Source: Turritopsis dohrnii
Lineage: Eukaryota > Cnidaria > Hydrozoa > Anthoathecata > Oceaniidae
Length of the DNA: 64,000 nucleotides
Direction: 5' to 3'
Assembly (NCBI GenBank): GCA_027922465.2
Contig: BQMF02000481.1
Coordinates: 1 to 64,000 of the forward strand
Shown: positions 26,101-37,041 of the stretch, one piece after another
Numbering within the stretch: position 1 is the stretch's first letter
How the letters are laid out: each line of letters opens with the position of its first letter
Translations under genes and position numbers: made by a program
Notes under the pieces: generated by a model
What the model saw: only the letters and a program-made list of their open reading frames with translations
What the model was told of the DNA's origin: nothing
Database searches by the model: none

Positions 26101-28499
26101 CATACTGAAATTGTAAATCTCTTCCCATAATGCTTTGGGTTTCTAAATCATAAACTTAAATATTACATAAGAATCCTAAAAAGGTATTGAAGTAAACATT
26201 ATTTCAGGACTTTCTGATAAACACAGTAAATAAAATAATTAGGGTTTTATGGGATGAACGGTTGTAGGATGCTTACCCAATCGACGTTTCCCGAAAATCT
26301 CCTAGGATAATAGGCTGGTTATTTCCGGTGTGCAACACATTCCCTTTACCAAATTGATCATGTGCGATGTAACTTTCAAAGCCTAATAAAGTCACGTTAG
26401 TTTTTCCTGCTTGATCTGTGCCTCTTCCATAAGGCGTACAACCGCATGTTGGATTGTACTTTTTGAATGGTATGTACACATCAGCTGTCGCTATGATTTC
26501 TGTATCTGTCAGACCTACAAATGCGGCGATTGTATTAGGAGAAATAGTTAAGTAATGTTCTAGAACCCTGTATAAAGTCTTTTGGATAAAGTCAAATTCT
26601 GTACCACTAGCACAGAAGAAGCTTTTCACAAGATACTTACTGGAGGATCAAACTAGTCATACGATTTGAAACCACTTTTAAGAAATTTGTGTGTTTAAAT
26701 CAAATATTTGCCTAGAAGTGAAATCAGCTATGTGCCTGTGTAATGTTGGAGAAGCAGACTATTCTGTAGAAACAAGACTTTTCGATGGTTTCACCTTTGA
26801 TTAATTCAGCGAACTAGAAATCGGCAATGAAAAGGAAATTCATTTAAACACCAAAATTGAAAAACGCACTCAAACCCTTCTGAGATTTCAAGACGTGTTA
26901 TATATAATGTTTGTGCACCTGAAAATCATTGCTGTGATTTTTAAAAACTGCGCATACGTCCTAAACATGTGATCAACAGGATTGAACACAAACCAGTGGA
27001 AAATTTCAGTATGATCGTGGCTGGTATGAAGTTTCAAACCGTTTTGAGTTTCCTTCGAGTGTCATTTAAATGGCCTCAAATCATGGAATAGATCAATGAA
27101 GCTGTAGATTGTATATAACTTTGGAGAATATTTTTAAAATCCCTTTCATAATCTCCTAAGACAAAACATACAATGTACCTAGATTGGTTGTTTAAAAAAT
27201 CATCAGCCTCATGTGAGAATGGAAAAGAATAAGCTACGTTTCTCTCCCTTGCGTATACATTTTTCAATTTAAAGATAAGATTACTAAATTTTTGAGATCA
27301 GGTCTTGTTACGTTAGCAGCGAAAGGGAATACCGTATTAAAACACCCGTGGACTCCTACTCCTACTCCTACTCCGGCCGAAATGGCAATTGGTCTGCGAT
27401 TTAGAGTCTGCGGGACTCTACCAAAAACGCACTGTAAATTCTAGTGAAGGAACGCAGCCTTCGTAATTTGGAAGCCTTTTCATATCAAACATTTAAAAGG
27501 AGATTACCTTTTATTTTAAAAGTACATGACCTGATATTTTATAACTTAATCCACAAAATTAGAATTTATTCGAATTCTAATCAAATAGGCGTACATAAAA
27601 ATGGAACTTTTAGTTCATTACGCTAACTGAAAATACTTGATATGTTGCTTTTCTTGTTAGTAAAGCTTATCAGTTCAAAATTTCTTATTACCTCGTTTGT
27701 TAGCTACTACACTGTGTTTATGTATTACGGCTTTCAAAGATCTAGTTCAAAAAAGGCAGTTATTTGTTGGAATTCAATTTTGGTTTCATCAAAATTTCTT
27801 ATAAAAAAACATATGTTGCACAGCTCACGCATGTATAATTCTTTTGTCTGGTGTTTTATGATTAGACCCTATTTACACCTATTAATTATTTTCATCAAAT
27901 TTATCGTTAATGCCTGTTTTCCACCAGTGAGATACTTAAAGTAAAATTTCGAAAGGGTTTGTGTGAAAAGTAAACTTGCTGCTACCGTTTTGCGCCATCT
28001 GGCTCTTGTTTATAGTTATAAATGTTCTGCAATGAATCTGAATCTTACTGACCGGTGTCTGTTGTTATTAACTGCAAGCACCAGATATCATTGGAATCAA
28101 TGAGGAGCTGTAAACAAAAGTCGTGTACATTTTCGGTTTCCGGAAGTGAATTAGTGACTCACCGATTTCACAGGTGTGTTTAGGAACAATCTCGTAGTAA
28201 CTCGCCCCACGTTGAATTTTAAAAGTAACTGAATCAGAACTATCGACGAACAATACATCACATATGATTGGATTGTTCTCCAACCATAAGATGAATGATT
28301 TACATGCCTCATTAGCAAGGCAACGATGTGTACAGTCCAACGGTCGTTTGACTGCATGCCTTTCATACTCGGATGTCTCAAGAACTTTGTCTTCATGAAT
28401 CAATTCAAATGTTGCTTGTCTGCTTTTGTACCCACGGATGATTACGGTATTGATGAAAAGCAATAGAGACAATGCCATGGCGAAGATGGAAAATTTCAT
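17114..28499 (-). CDS. Secreted PAN / LamG-like / fibrinogen-like protein
   Basis: Six exons on the minus strand, 28163-28499, 26277-26514, 25500-25648, 24586-24768, 24008-24160 and 17114-17601. All have GT-AG borders and consistent phases, giving 515 residues. The start is the ATG at 28499 because it begins a good signal peptide (MKFSIFAMALSLLLFINTVI). Residues about 25-112 form a PAN/Apple-like domain with its cysteine pattern (DCTHRCLANEACKSF). Residues about 115-305 resemble a LamG/concanavalin-like domain, ending ISELAVWFSNLSNHDIKSIY. The C-terminal third has the fibrinogen-like signature CDMITDGGGWTEV, formed exactly across the last exon junction, and then a divergent cysteine-bearing tail. 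The protein is probably extracellular, with carbohydrate or protein binding inferred from domain types. The last intron is 6.4 kb and contains three MITEs. No frameshift was seen, unlike in the transposon genes nearby. Confidence 0.88.
18060..18744. repeat. Dispersed repeat family B, copy 1
   Basis: Aligns in many blocks with 21850-22443 plus 22918-23040. Shared blocks include CATGGTTTTAA-(C)TCATGACGTTCTGGGTT, then TTCCATGAACAGTTA, then TTTTAATTAA...GGGTGAGG and GACCATTGC. The block with CATGGTTTTAATCATGACGTT also occurs in each 1202-bp unit (7560, 8762, 9964). The family may therefore be Helitron-derived, but this copy shows no hairpin terminus. Confidence 0.6.
18745..19097. mobile_element. 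MITE with long inverted repeats, TA duplication
   Basis: Almost the whole element is two inverted arms of about 150 bp: CCGGGTGAGTC at 18745 and GACTCACCCGG ending at 19097. A shared inner block contains CAATAGGAATCCTTTACC-type sequence. TA lies at 18743-18744 and 19098-19099. A Tc1/mariner-type non-autonomous element capable of forming a long hairpin. Confidence 0.9.
19560..20353. other. Intronic stretch, nothing recognised
   Basis: Part of the 6.4-kb intron; AT-rich with a short TA microsatellite near 19887. Confidence 0.45.
20354..21119. mobile_element. GACGTC-rich MITE with GCCCGCTGGG ends
   Basis: Inverted termini CCCAGCGGGCACAAAGACGTC at 20354 and its complement ending at 21119. The interior holds many GACGTC and ACGTC motifs and three direct copies of a roughly 123-bp unit starting at about 20687, 20810 and 20933. 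Flanking octamers TGTGGATG and TGTGATTT match at five of eight positions, so a hAT-like 8-bp duplication is possible but unproven. It lies in the last intron of the gene 17114-28499. Confidence 0.85.
22444..22917. mobile_element. C-rich MITE with TTA target duplication
   Basis: Termini GGGATTGTTCACAAATGACG at 22444 and the near-exact complement ending at 22917; TTA on both sides (22441-22443, 22918-22920). The diverged empty site can be read in the other copy of the host repeat at about 18616 (TTTTTAATTAAAAGGG), which confirms the 3-bp duplication. TTA/TWA duplication points to PIF/Harbinger-type mobilisation. The interior is dominated by long C-tracts. Confidence 0.9.
22810..22846. repeat. 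Long poly-C tract
   Basis: About 37 bases that are all C apart from one G, inside the MITE at 22444. Shorter C-runs at 22492, 22569 and 22875 flank it. The length in the assembly is probably unreliable. Confidence 0.9.
23201..24007. other. Intronic stretch, nothing recognised
   Basis: Proximal part of the last intron of the PAN/LamG gene; no repeat or coding signal noted. Confidence 0.45.
27352..27374. repeat. CTACTC microsatellite
   Basis: About four hexanucleotide units in the first intron of the gene 17114-28499. Confidence 0.8.
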
Positions 28500-28954
28500 C
28501 TTGGTAGTAATCTTCCTTTGATTTGATGGCTTTACCGACAGCCGCCTTTTAAATAAGCAACATTTCAATAAGTCTTTAATATTTAATGATATCCAATCTA
28601 AAAGAAATTGTCTGATGATATTCTGATGGATGTTGACTCCCTGCTTAAGATTTTAGATTCAGTGTAAGTACTCTAATTTTGATGGCGCATTCAATTTTGT
28701 GGTTTGTGGGTGAATGGGTTAGATGAAGGAAAACTCATATTAAATAATTATATAATTATATTACATATTAAAATATTAAATAATTCAGTTCCAACCAAAT
28801 CGTTCTGTATCTATTGCAAAACACTGACCTCGTGCGTCATTCTTTAACTGAATAGTTTACTTTCAGTGAATCCACCGTGTGGCCTTAAAATTAATTTTTG
28901 ATTAGCACGTTTTTTTTAGAATGATTGTCGTAAATAATTTGGTTTTGCTACTTG

Positions 28955-29160
28955 TATATGTTGTGGTTAAAGTACTAACGAATAACCTAGTTTCTGAAGG
29001 CTAGACAGGGAACATTTAGACTGAATTTGACGATGACTCATGCCGTCATCATGCATTAGGGAAAGGCTGGGTCGTTAATCCACCATTTGCTGTGGGCACA
29101 AATGTAATTTACATTTCAGAGAGCACAGTAAAAACACGTTCTTTAGTGGTCCCGAATTTT
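28955..29160. repeat. Dispersed repeat family A, partial copy
   Basis: Contains GAAGGCTAGACAGGGAACAT and the block that follows it, matching 12066 and 30020. Confidence 0.55.
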
Positions 29161-29759
29161 GAAATGAAATGGGTATTTTTCCAGAAGAAATAAATTAAAA
29201 ACAATTCTTTACATATCACAAAAATAGTTAAAAAAATTTAGAACAAAATAAATTAAATAAACTAATAATTAAATAACTCATTCGAACTGATTATTATTCG
29301 TAAAATCCTAGGTACGAAATGGAATTGAAACGTGTTACAAGTATCGCATACGTAAGAAAAATATGTTGGGTTTCACCATACATTGGAAGTGTAGAATGTA
29401 GAAAAAAGGCAAAACTTTTAAGAAGATTTTTATCAACAATAACTGCCATAAACTTTTATCGGTTCGTTAATATCGTGGTGCAATTGCGTTGCACGATATA
29501 TCCTTTATAGATGCAGGAAAACTGCAAAGAGTCCTTTGATAAATGGGAAACCAAAAGAATATGAGTGCCGTTTAAATAATATTAAAAAAATTAAGAAATT
29601 ATTGGGAAAAGATCATAAATTTGTTAACAATATGTAAATGGATGACTTTCAAATGTTTACATATCTACTTTTAATGTACTTTTCTCGATATTGCAAATAA
29701 ATGTGGTTATTTTAGAAAATAAGTGTGTCTATCTCTGTGTCTCTCAAACCGCTAAAGAG

Positions 29760-30110
29760 TTCAAATATGTTTAATAATTTAACCAAATACAAAATGTTTC
29801 TTAGTGTCTCTTTCGGAAACTGGATTATTTACTTATTTGTAATGGTTTGGGACACACGTCTGTAGATCGTGTGTCTGCCCTCAGACTCACTTTTTTATAG
29901 AATGTTTGTTTATGTTGTGCGCTGACCGATTGAATGAAAGGAGACAGTTACATCGACACTATCGTTTTATGACTTATGTACATAGCCGTTATTAATTACA
30001 TTGACTAACTTCGATTTTGAAGGCTAGGCAAAGAATATTTAGGTTGAACTTTATAGCGATTCATCGCATCATCACACCTTTTTTTAAATTTTTCTCTCGA
30101 TCGCCTTGGC
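29760..30110. repeat. Dispersed repeat family A, copy 3
   Basis: Contains GTTTAATAATTTAA, TTTCGGAAACTGGATTATTT and GAAGGCTAGGCAAAGAATAT in the same order as the copy at 11810. Confidence 0.55.
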
Positions 30111-30973
30111 TGAAGAGATATATAGACTTTAATACTGCACTGAGAGCTCAAACCACAAATGAGACCGAAAAGAACCACTGCATGAAATTTAATGTTATCT
30201 GAATGAGATTTTATCAGGATAACCTTAAGATAAGGTCACGTTATCTGCATGTTTCTGAAGTTACCTGAGCCAGAAAACGCTTGAAGTTATCTGAAGTTAT
30301 CATTCAGAATAGTGCATGTTTTCCGTTTCAGATTTTATTGTAGAAACTTCATATTCTTCCGGACAGTTAACGTAGATACGTGACATTTTCTGGTTCAGTG
30401 AATTCGTAAAATATGAAATTCCACGCGACAGAAAATTAGTGCGAACCTGATATTATCTGCACTTAAAAAGTCGATAACGTGATGTTTTACGCGCAATAAA
30501 TGAATGATTACCTTCGCATATCTGCGAACCATTTACACCTTTCTACTCTGAGTGGGGAGTCGATTACATATATTAGTTGGCAATTATCATGAGACGTAAG
30601 GGAAAATTTGCACTTTGAGTTCTTTTAAATATTTTTCTTTAAACAGTAGGTTAGTTAGCACATTCGTTATTTACAGGGATAAGGATAAAATAATACTACC
30701 AATAAATTAGTTCAATAAGTTACAAAATGTACATAAGCAAATTAGTGTCAGACAATGTGTTCCTTCCCAAAATGTTTTAAACGTCTCACAAAAGTTATCT
30801 GAAGTAGTTCTAAAAACAGGGTGAAAAGAGGTTACAGAAGAGGCACTTATCCACAAAAAGCAAAAAGGACAAATGTTTGTGAAAAGTTCCAATTAAGGTT
30901 CACACAACTTAGCAAAAAAAAAAAAAAAAAGACATAAAAAGCTTGGTCAGATGTGTCACAATCCAAAAATTTA

Positions 30974-33900
30974 CTACGCGTCACTAACAAACATATCATA
31001 TCCATATGGAAGAGCTTTTGGTGCTTTGCGTTTGCACGGAGTACCAACAGTTCTTTTAACTAACTGTTCCTTGGAACGCTTGGAACAAGTTTTGGTGTAT
31101 GCTGAATCAACTTTATCAAGTAACTTTTGATATTTCCTTGTTCTCCAACTGGGCTTTTTTACTTCAAAATATCGCTCTCCATCATCATTTTCCTTCTCCT
31201 CCTCTGACGACATCATCTCAGGTATCAACGCTTTCGTCATGTTTCTTTTGTTCTCTTCACTGAGCCCTTCAACTTTCTGGAGTGCCTTTGCCCTCCGCTC
31301 TGCTTTCTATAAAAAAGGAACATCAATTAACCCTGAATTATCACATTACCATAATAAATTTTGTCGAAAGGCAGCCAATAGGAGGGTTAAGACTCTCGAG
31401 TTCTAGTTCTAGGATCTCGCATCAAATGAAAATCAAATTCAGTTCCTTACAGTCAGAGAATTATAAGCTGAAAGATGAACTTACATGAACACGTCTTTGG
31501 TTTCTTGCAACCATCTTCATAGATTCCGGATGATTTTTCTTTTTCCGTTGCTGAGTACGCTGACTCTCATAATACGTTTTAATAGCAGCTAAAAAAGATG
31601 AAAATGCACATAAAAATGTAAACAATTTTCTTATACCGTATTCATGATTTAGCATCTAAAAATCAAGTCATTTTCCCACTAAAGAGCAAGCAGGACTATT
31701 TCAACAATTGAGGGAAATGGTAACAAATCTGTTAATTTCCTTTAAAAATAAACTTTAATTCTTTAGTTTACCATTTATCACTTGATCACGATCAGGTAGA
31801 TTTGGGTGGAGACCAACGACAAAGTTTCTAATATAATTTGTGGTCTTCAGGTTTTCTTCATGAAAGGCACTAAAATTAAATTCAATGATAAATTGAAAAA
31901 GCCATAGGGAATGCTTGCACATAAACATTAGACAAACATTGCTAAAACATGGGATCTTACCTCAGACCATTATCAATTTTCCATTTTGGAATATTTTGTT
32001 TATAGCCTTCTTTGTAACTCAATTTCACGTGATACTAGAATATAATATGACAAAATTAACAAGAATGTGATAACTAGTTCCAGTTCCGATAATGGGCAAA
32101 TAGATGAATTTCCAAGTGATGTAATATTTATAAACTAACAGTAGTGTTTTTGCTTGATTTCAACATAAATACTACATAGATCAAGTCACTTTCTTGTGAA
32201 TATGCGCACAATAAGATGTGTTAAGATAATCACAGTATTGTGATTTTAAAACAGAGGTGTGAAACAATTATTCAGCATAAATAGAGTCTTTTGAAAGTTT
32301 TGCCGGAGATCAAGCTTAAAAAGAAACGTGTTTAGTTTAAACATAGACCATTAGAGAACACTCTTTCGTAGGTATTTTTAAAAAGCTTTTGTTAGTTTGC
32401 GCAGTGGGAGTTTTTAAACCAATGACTGTTTAGATGATTTTTGTATGAACCAATGAAAATTTAGAAACAAATATGCGTAGGTTTGGACAGTAAAGGCGGC
32501 CGCAAATCGAGACAACATTTAGGACAACATTTTCACCAACATTTTGGGCAACATGTTGGTACGATTTGCTACCCCTATAAAATTTCTGCCAACATTTAAA
32601 CCAACATTTTATTAGTTTCATTCATTCTCTTTCTCGTCACAATTTTTCAAAATGGCTGAAAGGGAAGCCGCAGCATTTATTTTGTTGACTTTGGCTATAG
32701 ATGAAGATGATGAGAAAAAGAGTCGGGGTCCTACGAGAAAATGGATACAGCGGAGGAATCAGGATGGCATGTATAATAATCTTGTTCAGGAGCTCTTAAT
32801 CGAAGATACAAAATCTTATAAGGAAATGATGAGAATGGATTATAGTTGTTTCAAGGTAATCCTACAGTTGATTGAGCCCTATATTGCTCCAAAAAGTTCG
32901 GGAGTTTCAGGACAGCGTGTTGTCTCACCTGCTGAAAGGCTAGTTTTGACCATTCGGTTTCTTGCAACAGGTGAAAGCTTCAGATCATTATGTTATCAAT
33001 TCCGTGTATCAGAAAGGGCAATATCATATATAGTTGATACAACAGCAAAAGCAATTGTAGCATACATTGGTAAAGATTATATAAAACTTCCTTCTTCTTC
33101 TGAATGGATGAACATTTCTGAAACGTTTGAATCGCGGTGGAACTTTCCTAATTGTCTTGGGGCAATCGATGGCAAACATATACAAATAAGACCACCTCCT
33201 GGTACTGGGTCAGAATACTACAATTACAAGAAAACATTTTCTATAATTCTATTAGCCATTGCTGGGCCAAATTACGAATGTATCTATGCAGATATAGGTA
33301 GCAATGGGCGTATGAATGATTCAGGCGTTTGGAATGCATCTGATCTGCGGAAAAAAATTGAAGACGGTGATTTAGGAATTCCTGAAGCCAAAGTGTTGCC
33401 TTTTGGGTGGACGAAAGTACCTCATGTTTTTGTTGGAGACGATGCATTTGCGTTGAAACCATATATGATGAAACCTTATCCACAGAAAGAGCTGACAGAA
33501 GATAAACGCATCTACAATTATCGCCATAGCCGAGCTCGTAGAATCTCAGAAAACCTTTTTGGTATTATGGCTAATAAATGGCGTATTTTTCAACAACCTT
33601 TAAATTTATCGCCAGAAAAAGCTCGTAAATCCGCTTGGGGTATTTTCTACATCTTTTCCAAAACAGACAGGAAAAAATGCATCAAGAAATGCTAAGGTGA
33701 TCAGAGAAATTTTTACAGAATATTTCATGAGCGAAGGAGGAAGTGTCAATTGGCAATGGGAACGGTCATGAAAAACACTATAGACTAAAAGTTAACTACA
33801 TTTTATTCTTTGAAAAGTTTAATAAGAAAAACATAAAATGTAAACAATATTATGTAAAATATACTATAAACTATATTATAAGTTACATAATAAAAACGTG

Positions 33901-36850
33901 TCAATTATTATAATCTTGAAGCATTGAAGTATATTGACCCTGGGTTACATCATAAGGGTTAATTGGGGCTGGGGACAGAGTGTGTCGAGAATGTACAAAT
34001 TGGTTGTTTTTTGAATAGTGAGCAGCACCAGAACCAAACTCTTGCATTTTTATTTCAAATATGATATCGTTGATTCTTTTTTCTGCAATACAACGACTCT
34101 TGTTGTCCAAGGTTTTCAGTTGCTCTGACACGTATAGAGCGAATGGATCCTCAAGTAATGGGCGTTTTGGGCTTTGGGGCTTATCCAACACATCAATACA
34201 CTTTGCAATTAACTTTTGCTTTTGTTTCTGTCTTTCTTCAGCAGGAGTGATACATCTTTTCCTGCTGACTTGTTTTTGTGAATTAGCCTCCATTTCGATA
34301 GAGTCATCCATCAGATCTTCAGTATCACTTTCGTCGTTGACCATCATCGACTGTGATTCAAAGTTTATTGTTGATAAACTCTTGGCTGTTTTCTTTACTT
34401 GATCCACGAACTTCATTTTTTGCATGAATTGCCAGGAACTCTCGAATAATTCGTCAGTACTTTGGCCACTCTTTGTTTTGTTTTCCTTAGAAAGCTCTCT
34501 ACCAAATTTGGGCTCGTAATGATTTCCACTTAGCTTGTATGGTTTTTAGATCCATATCCATAGCTTCTTTAATTTCAGACAAAGCCTTCTCTTTTTTATC
34601 TCTTTTTGAATAGCTTTTGTCGGAAATGTCCCATAGACAAGGTCTTTCCTCATACAAGTCAATGAGTTTTTCCACTGACTCATCGTCCCACTTAAATTTA
34701 TTACGTTGCGAAGCTTCATCCATTTTAATGAAATTATTGAACTTTCTTGTTTGGATTTTCTTTTGATATTTTTTTCATACAGGTCCGATGGGATTAAAAA
34801 CATTCGAAAAGTATAAAAAACATTCGAAAAGACATCATAATATCAAAATGTTGTCCAAAATGTTGGGCCAACATGTTGAAAAGTATAGCAAATCGCAAGC
34901 AACATAGAGCAACATGAAATATCATCAAAAATGTTGGCCAACATTTTTAAAAAAGTTTAAAAATGTTGGCCAACATTTTTGACGATTGTTTTCCTTCTCC
35001 AACATGTTGCTCGCTATAGCAAATCGAGGCAACATGTTGGCCAACAAATGTTGTCAATGCATGTTGTCACAAATGTTTGTCTCGATTTGCGGCCGCCATA
35101 AGATGAAAAAAAAAAACAGAAAAAACACGGCCGATCGTAAAGTATTTCTTGCTTACGCAAAGAAATCCAATTAATACCCATTAACACTCAAAAATATATG
35201 CGGCAAAAATATATATTCTATTCTATTCTATTCTCAAAATCTAGGTTGACTTAATTTACACGGAGCTTTAAGTGGTAATCAACATCAGAAACTCATCTAT
35301 ACCCATGAATAAGTCAAAGGTTTTTTGCATATTGGAGAGGAAAACTGAAATACAATTTACCCTAACATCATTTGGAACATCGATGGTCCTTCTTCTTACT
35401 TGATGGTTCCATTTGTTTTTTCTTCCAATTTGTCCATTCTTTCCATCAATTTCTTATTTTGATCCAAGACGGTTGCTACCATTTTCTTTAATTCAACGAG
35501 ATCTGTGACATTCAAAAACAAAATGAGATGTTATTAAAATGGCAAGAACTTGAGATGTGTTCGAGGTGGTTTAAAATTAATTAAAAGGAATGTCTTACCA
35601 CTTTCAATGCTTTTTCCAGCTGGAGTGCTACACACAACACTCGAGAATGACGCTTGGTTTTCTGCATTAAGCGAACTGCTAGAAGATTCGTGTTGTGATG
35701 ATGACGCTATAGAGTTAAAGTCTATTCCAAAAGCTTGTGGACACTTTACTTTTTTAAACTTTTCTCAGCACCGATTTATGCTATATTCAAAAGTTATACA
35801 CCGTTGGAAAGCTGAGAAAATGTGGGATATTCTACGCGAAAAAGTTTTTCAAAATTTTCATAAATTGAAGAAGAAAATTGAAGAAGAAAAAAAAGGTCGT
35901 TTTTTTCTAAGGGTGGTACAAGCTTGAATTTTACATAGTTGGAAAGAGGAATCCTTGGCGATTACGATTATGTAATTTTTTTTTTCAAAAAATTATTTAT
36001 TTCGAAAGATACAGCAGGGGAAAGTGACCCATGTAAACAAATCAAAAAAATGACTTTTTTGAAAAAAACTGGGGGTATGAAAACAGACTTTTTTTCTGTT
36101 TACATTCAAAACGATTTGTAACTGTTATTAATTAATTTGTAACAATTTTTTAATTTCCTCTGGGATTTAACGAAGATCTGTTACACTTCTTTTGAAATGC
36201 AATGTAAAATTTATAATGCTTTGTACAATGTGAATTCTTTTCAATATAATTGCTTTATTGAAATTAAAAAAAAAGATTCATGCTAATGTTTTACGACGCA
36301 ACATGTAAAAGAAGATGATTAAATACTAAATGACACTTTCTACTATATGACTGTTTTCATACCCCCGGTTTTTTTTCAAAAAAGTCATTTTTTTGGTTTG
36401 TTTACATGGGTCACTTTCCCCCTGCTGTACTCTTTCGAAATAAATAATTTTTTGAAAAAAAAAAATTACATAATCGTAATCGGCCAAGGATTCCTCTTTC
36501 CAACTATGTAAAAATCAAGCTTGTACCACCCTTAGAAAAAAAACGATCTTTTTTCTTCTTCGATTTTCTTCTTCAATTTATGAAAATTTTGAAAAACTTT
36601 TCGCGTAGAATATCCCACATTTTCTCAGCTTTCCAACGGTGTATAACTTTGAATATAGCATAAATCGGGTGCTGAGAAAAGTTTAAAAAAAGTAAAGTGT
36701 CCACAAGCTTTTGGAATAGACTTTAGTAAAATTTAAACTTCTTTTTGTTTTATTTTCTTCCATTTTCTTAGTGGCAACAAAATCTTCATCTGATGACGAG
36801 GATGATACGTCACTTTCCAAAAAGCTTATGTTATGAGACCATTGTTCGAC
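30974..36850 (-). CDS. CACTA companion protein, exons split by insertions
   Basis: Minus-strand gene read 3'-ward from about 36850. Exons recognised are about 36726-36850 joined across a MITE to 35599-35717, then 35400-35502, 31961-32034, 31772-31869, 31485-31588 and 30974-31306 (stop). The last four join in perfect phase. The 35400-35502 exon does not join 31961-32034 in phase, so an exon or a base is missing. The protein is Ser/Asp-rich at first (SDVSSSSSDEDF), has a coiled-coil (KKMVATVLDQNKKLMERMDK), then a basic region (QQRKKKNHPES). It ends with an acidic stretch and KKPSWRTRKYQKLLDKVD. No catalytic motif is seen. It starts back-to-back with the tnp2-type transposase at 37042, about 200 bp away, so it is probably the second gene of the same transposon. 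Function unknown; DNA binding or assembly of the transposition complex is speculation. Confidence 0.65.
32652..33771 (+). pseudogene. PIF/Harbinger DDE transposase, C-terminus disrupted
   Basis: Cut-and-paste transposase of the DDE_Tnp_4/HARBI1 family. ATG at 32652 follows the 5' sub-terminal repeats. Residues 90-140 hold a helix-turn-helix-like segment (SFRSLCYQFRVSERAISYIV). The catalytic triad is visible as D173 (GAIDGKHIQI), D263 or D264 (VFVGDDAFAL) and E300 (RRISENLFGIMANKWR). The open frame ends at 33695 (347 residues). However, the natural C-terminus (ending SEGGSVNWQWERS, stop at 33771) is in another frame, and the CVLHN-like segment that normally follows the catalytic E is missing. 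A deletion with frameshift near 33610-33650 is therefore likely. The catalytic core itself is intact, so the copy is damaged but young. Confidence 0.85.
33901..34723 (-). pseudogene. Harbinger MADF/Myb-like protein, one frameshift
   Basis: Companion DNA-binding protein of the Harbinger element, which in this superfamily helps the transposase enter the nucleus and bind the termini. From the ATG at 34723 the first 75 residues form a MADF domain (KLIDLYEERPCLWDISDKSY ... IQAKWKSLRAQ). One extra base in an AAA run near 34498 shifts the frame. The continuing frame runs to the stop at 33901 with an acidic segment (DESDTEDLMDD), a basic patch (SRKRC) and a predicted helical region. It is transcribed towards the transposase gene. 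Confidence 0.85.
35213..35236. repeat. TTCTA microsatellite
   Basis: About four to five pentanucleotide units just outside the Harbinger element. Confidence 0.75.
35718..36723. mobile_element. 1-kb MITE with about 385-bp inverted arms
   Basis: Two arms of about 385 bp (35718-36105 and 36342-36723) are near-perfect inverted copies. Termini are AAGTCTATTCC and GGAATAGACTT, flanked by TA at 35716-35717 and 36724-36725. Removing the element with one TA restores the reading frame of the minus-strand companion gene (residues SLNFT joined to NSIASSS), which proves insertion into an exon. The open frames in the arms are incidental. Confidence 0.95.
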
Positions 36851-37041
36851 CAAATCTTCACGAAGTCAAGTTGGAAAAAGAACAACCACGTGCATGCGAA
36901 GAAATTTAAAATTAAGCGCGGGAGAATGAGAACGAGAGCGTTGTTAGTGTCCAGTTTTCCCGCACATGGCACGAGATAGATGAAAGAAGAAAGATGGTAG
37001 CAATGTGTAGTGTTTGAGTGATATAAGTGATATAGTTTTGT

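Larger units (their letters stand above)
28500..30973. other. Intergenic, with two copies of dispersed repeat A
   Basis: Upstream of the PAN/LamG gene and downstream of the CACTA companion gene. Blocks at 28955-29160 and 29760-30110 match the repeat at 11810. The tract TTATCTGAAGTTATC near 30285 is a short direct repeat. No gene recognised. Confidence 0.5.
32494..35098. mobile_element. PIF/Harbinger element, TAA duplication
   Basis: Inverted ends GGCGGCCGCAAATCGAGAC (left, after one unmatched A at 32494) and its complement at the right, ending 35098. TAA target duplications lie at 32491-32493 and 35099-35101. Sub-terminal regions on both sides repeat AACATTTTGG/CCAACATTTT motifs. It holds two genes, a DDE transposase (plus) and a MADF/Myb-like protein (minus), in the convergent arrangement usual for Harbinger. 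It is inserted in an intron of the CACTA companion gene. Confidence 0.95.

Noticed and set aside
35550..36121. Open frames of 125 and 60 residues across the inverted arms
   Set aside because: They fall inside the 1-kb MITE and run antisense to the companion gene exon; composition follows the A/T-rich arms.
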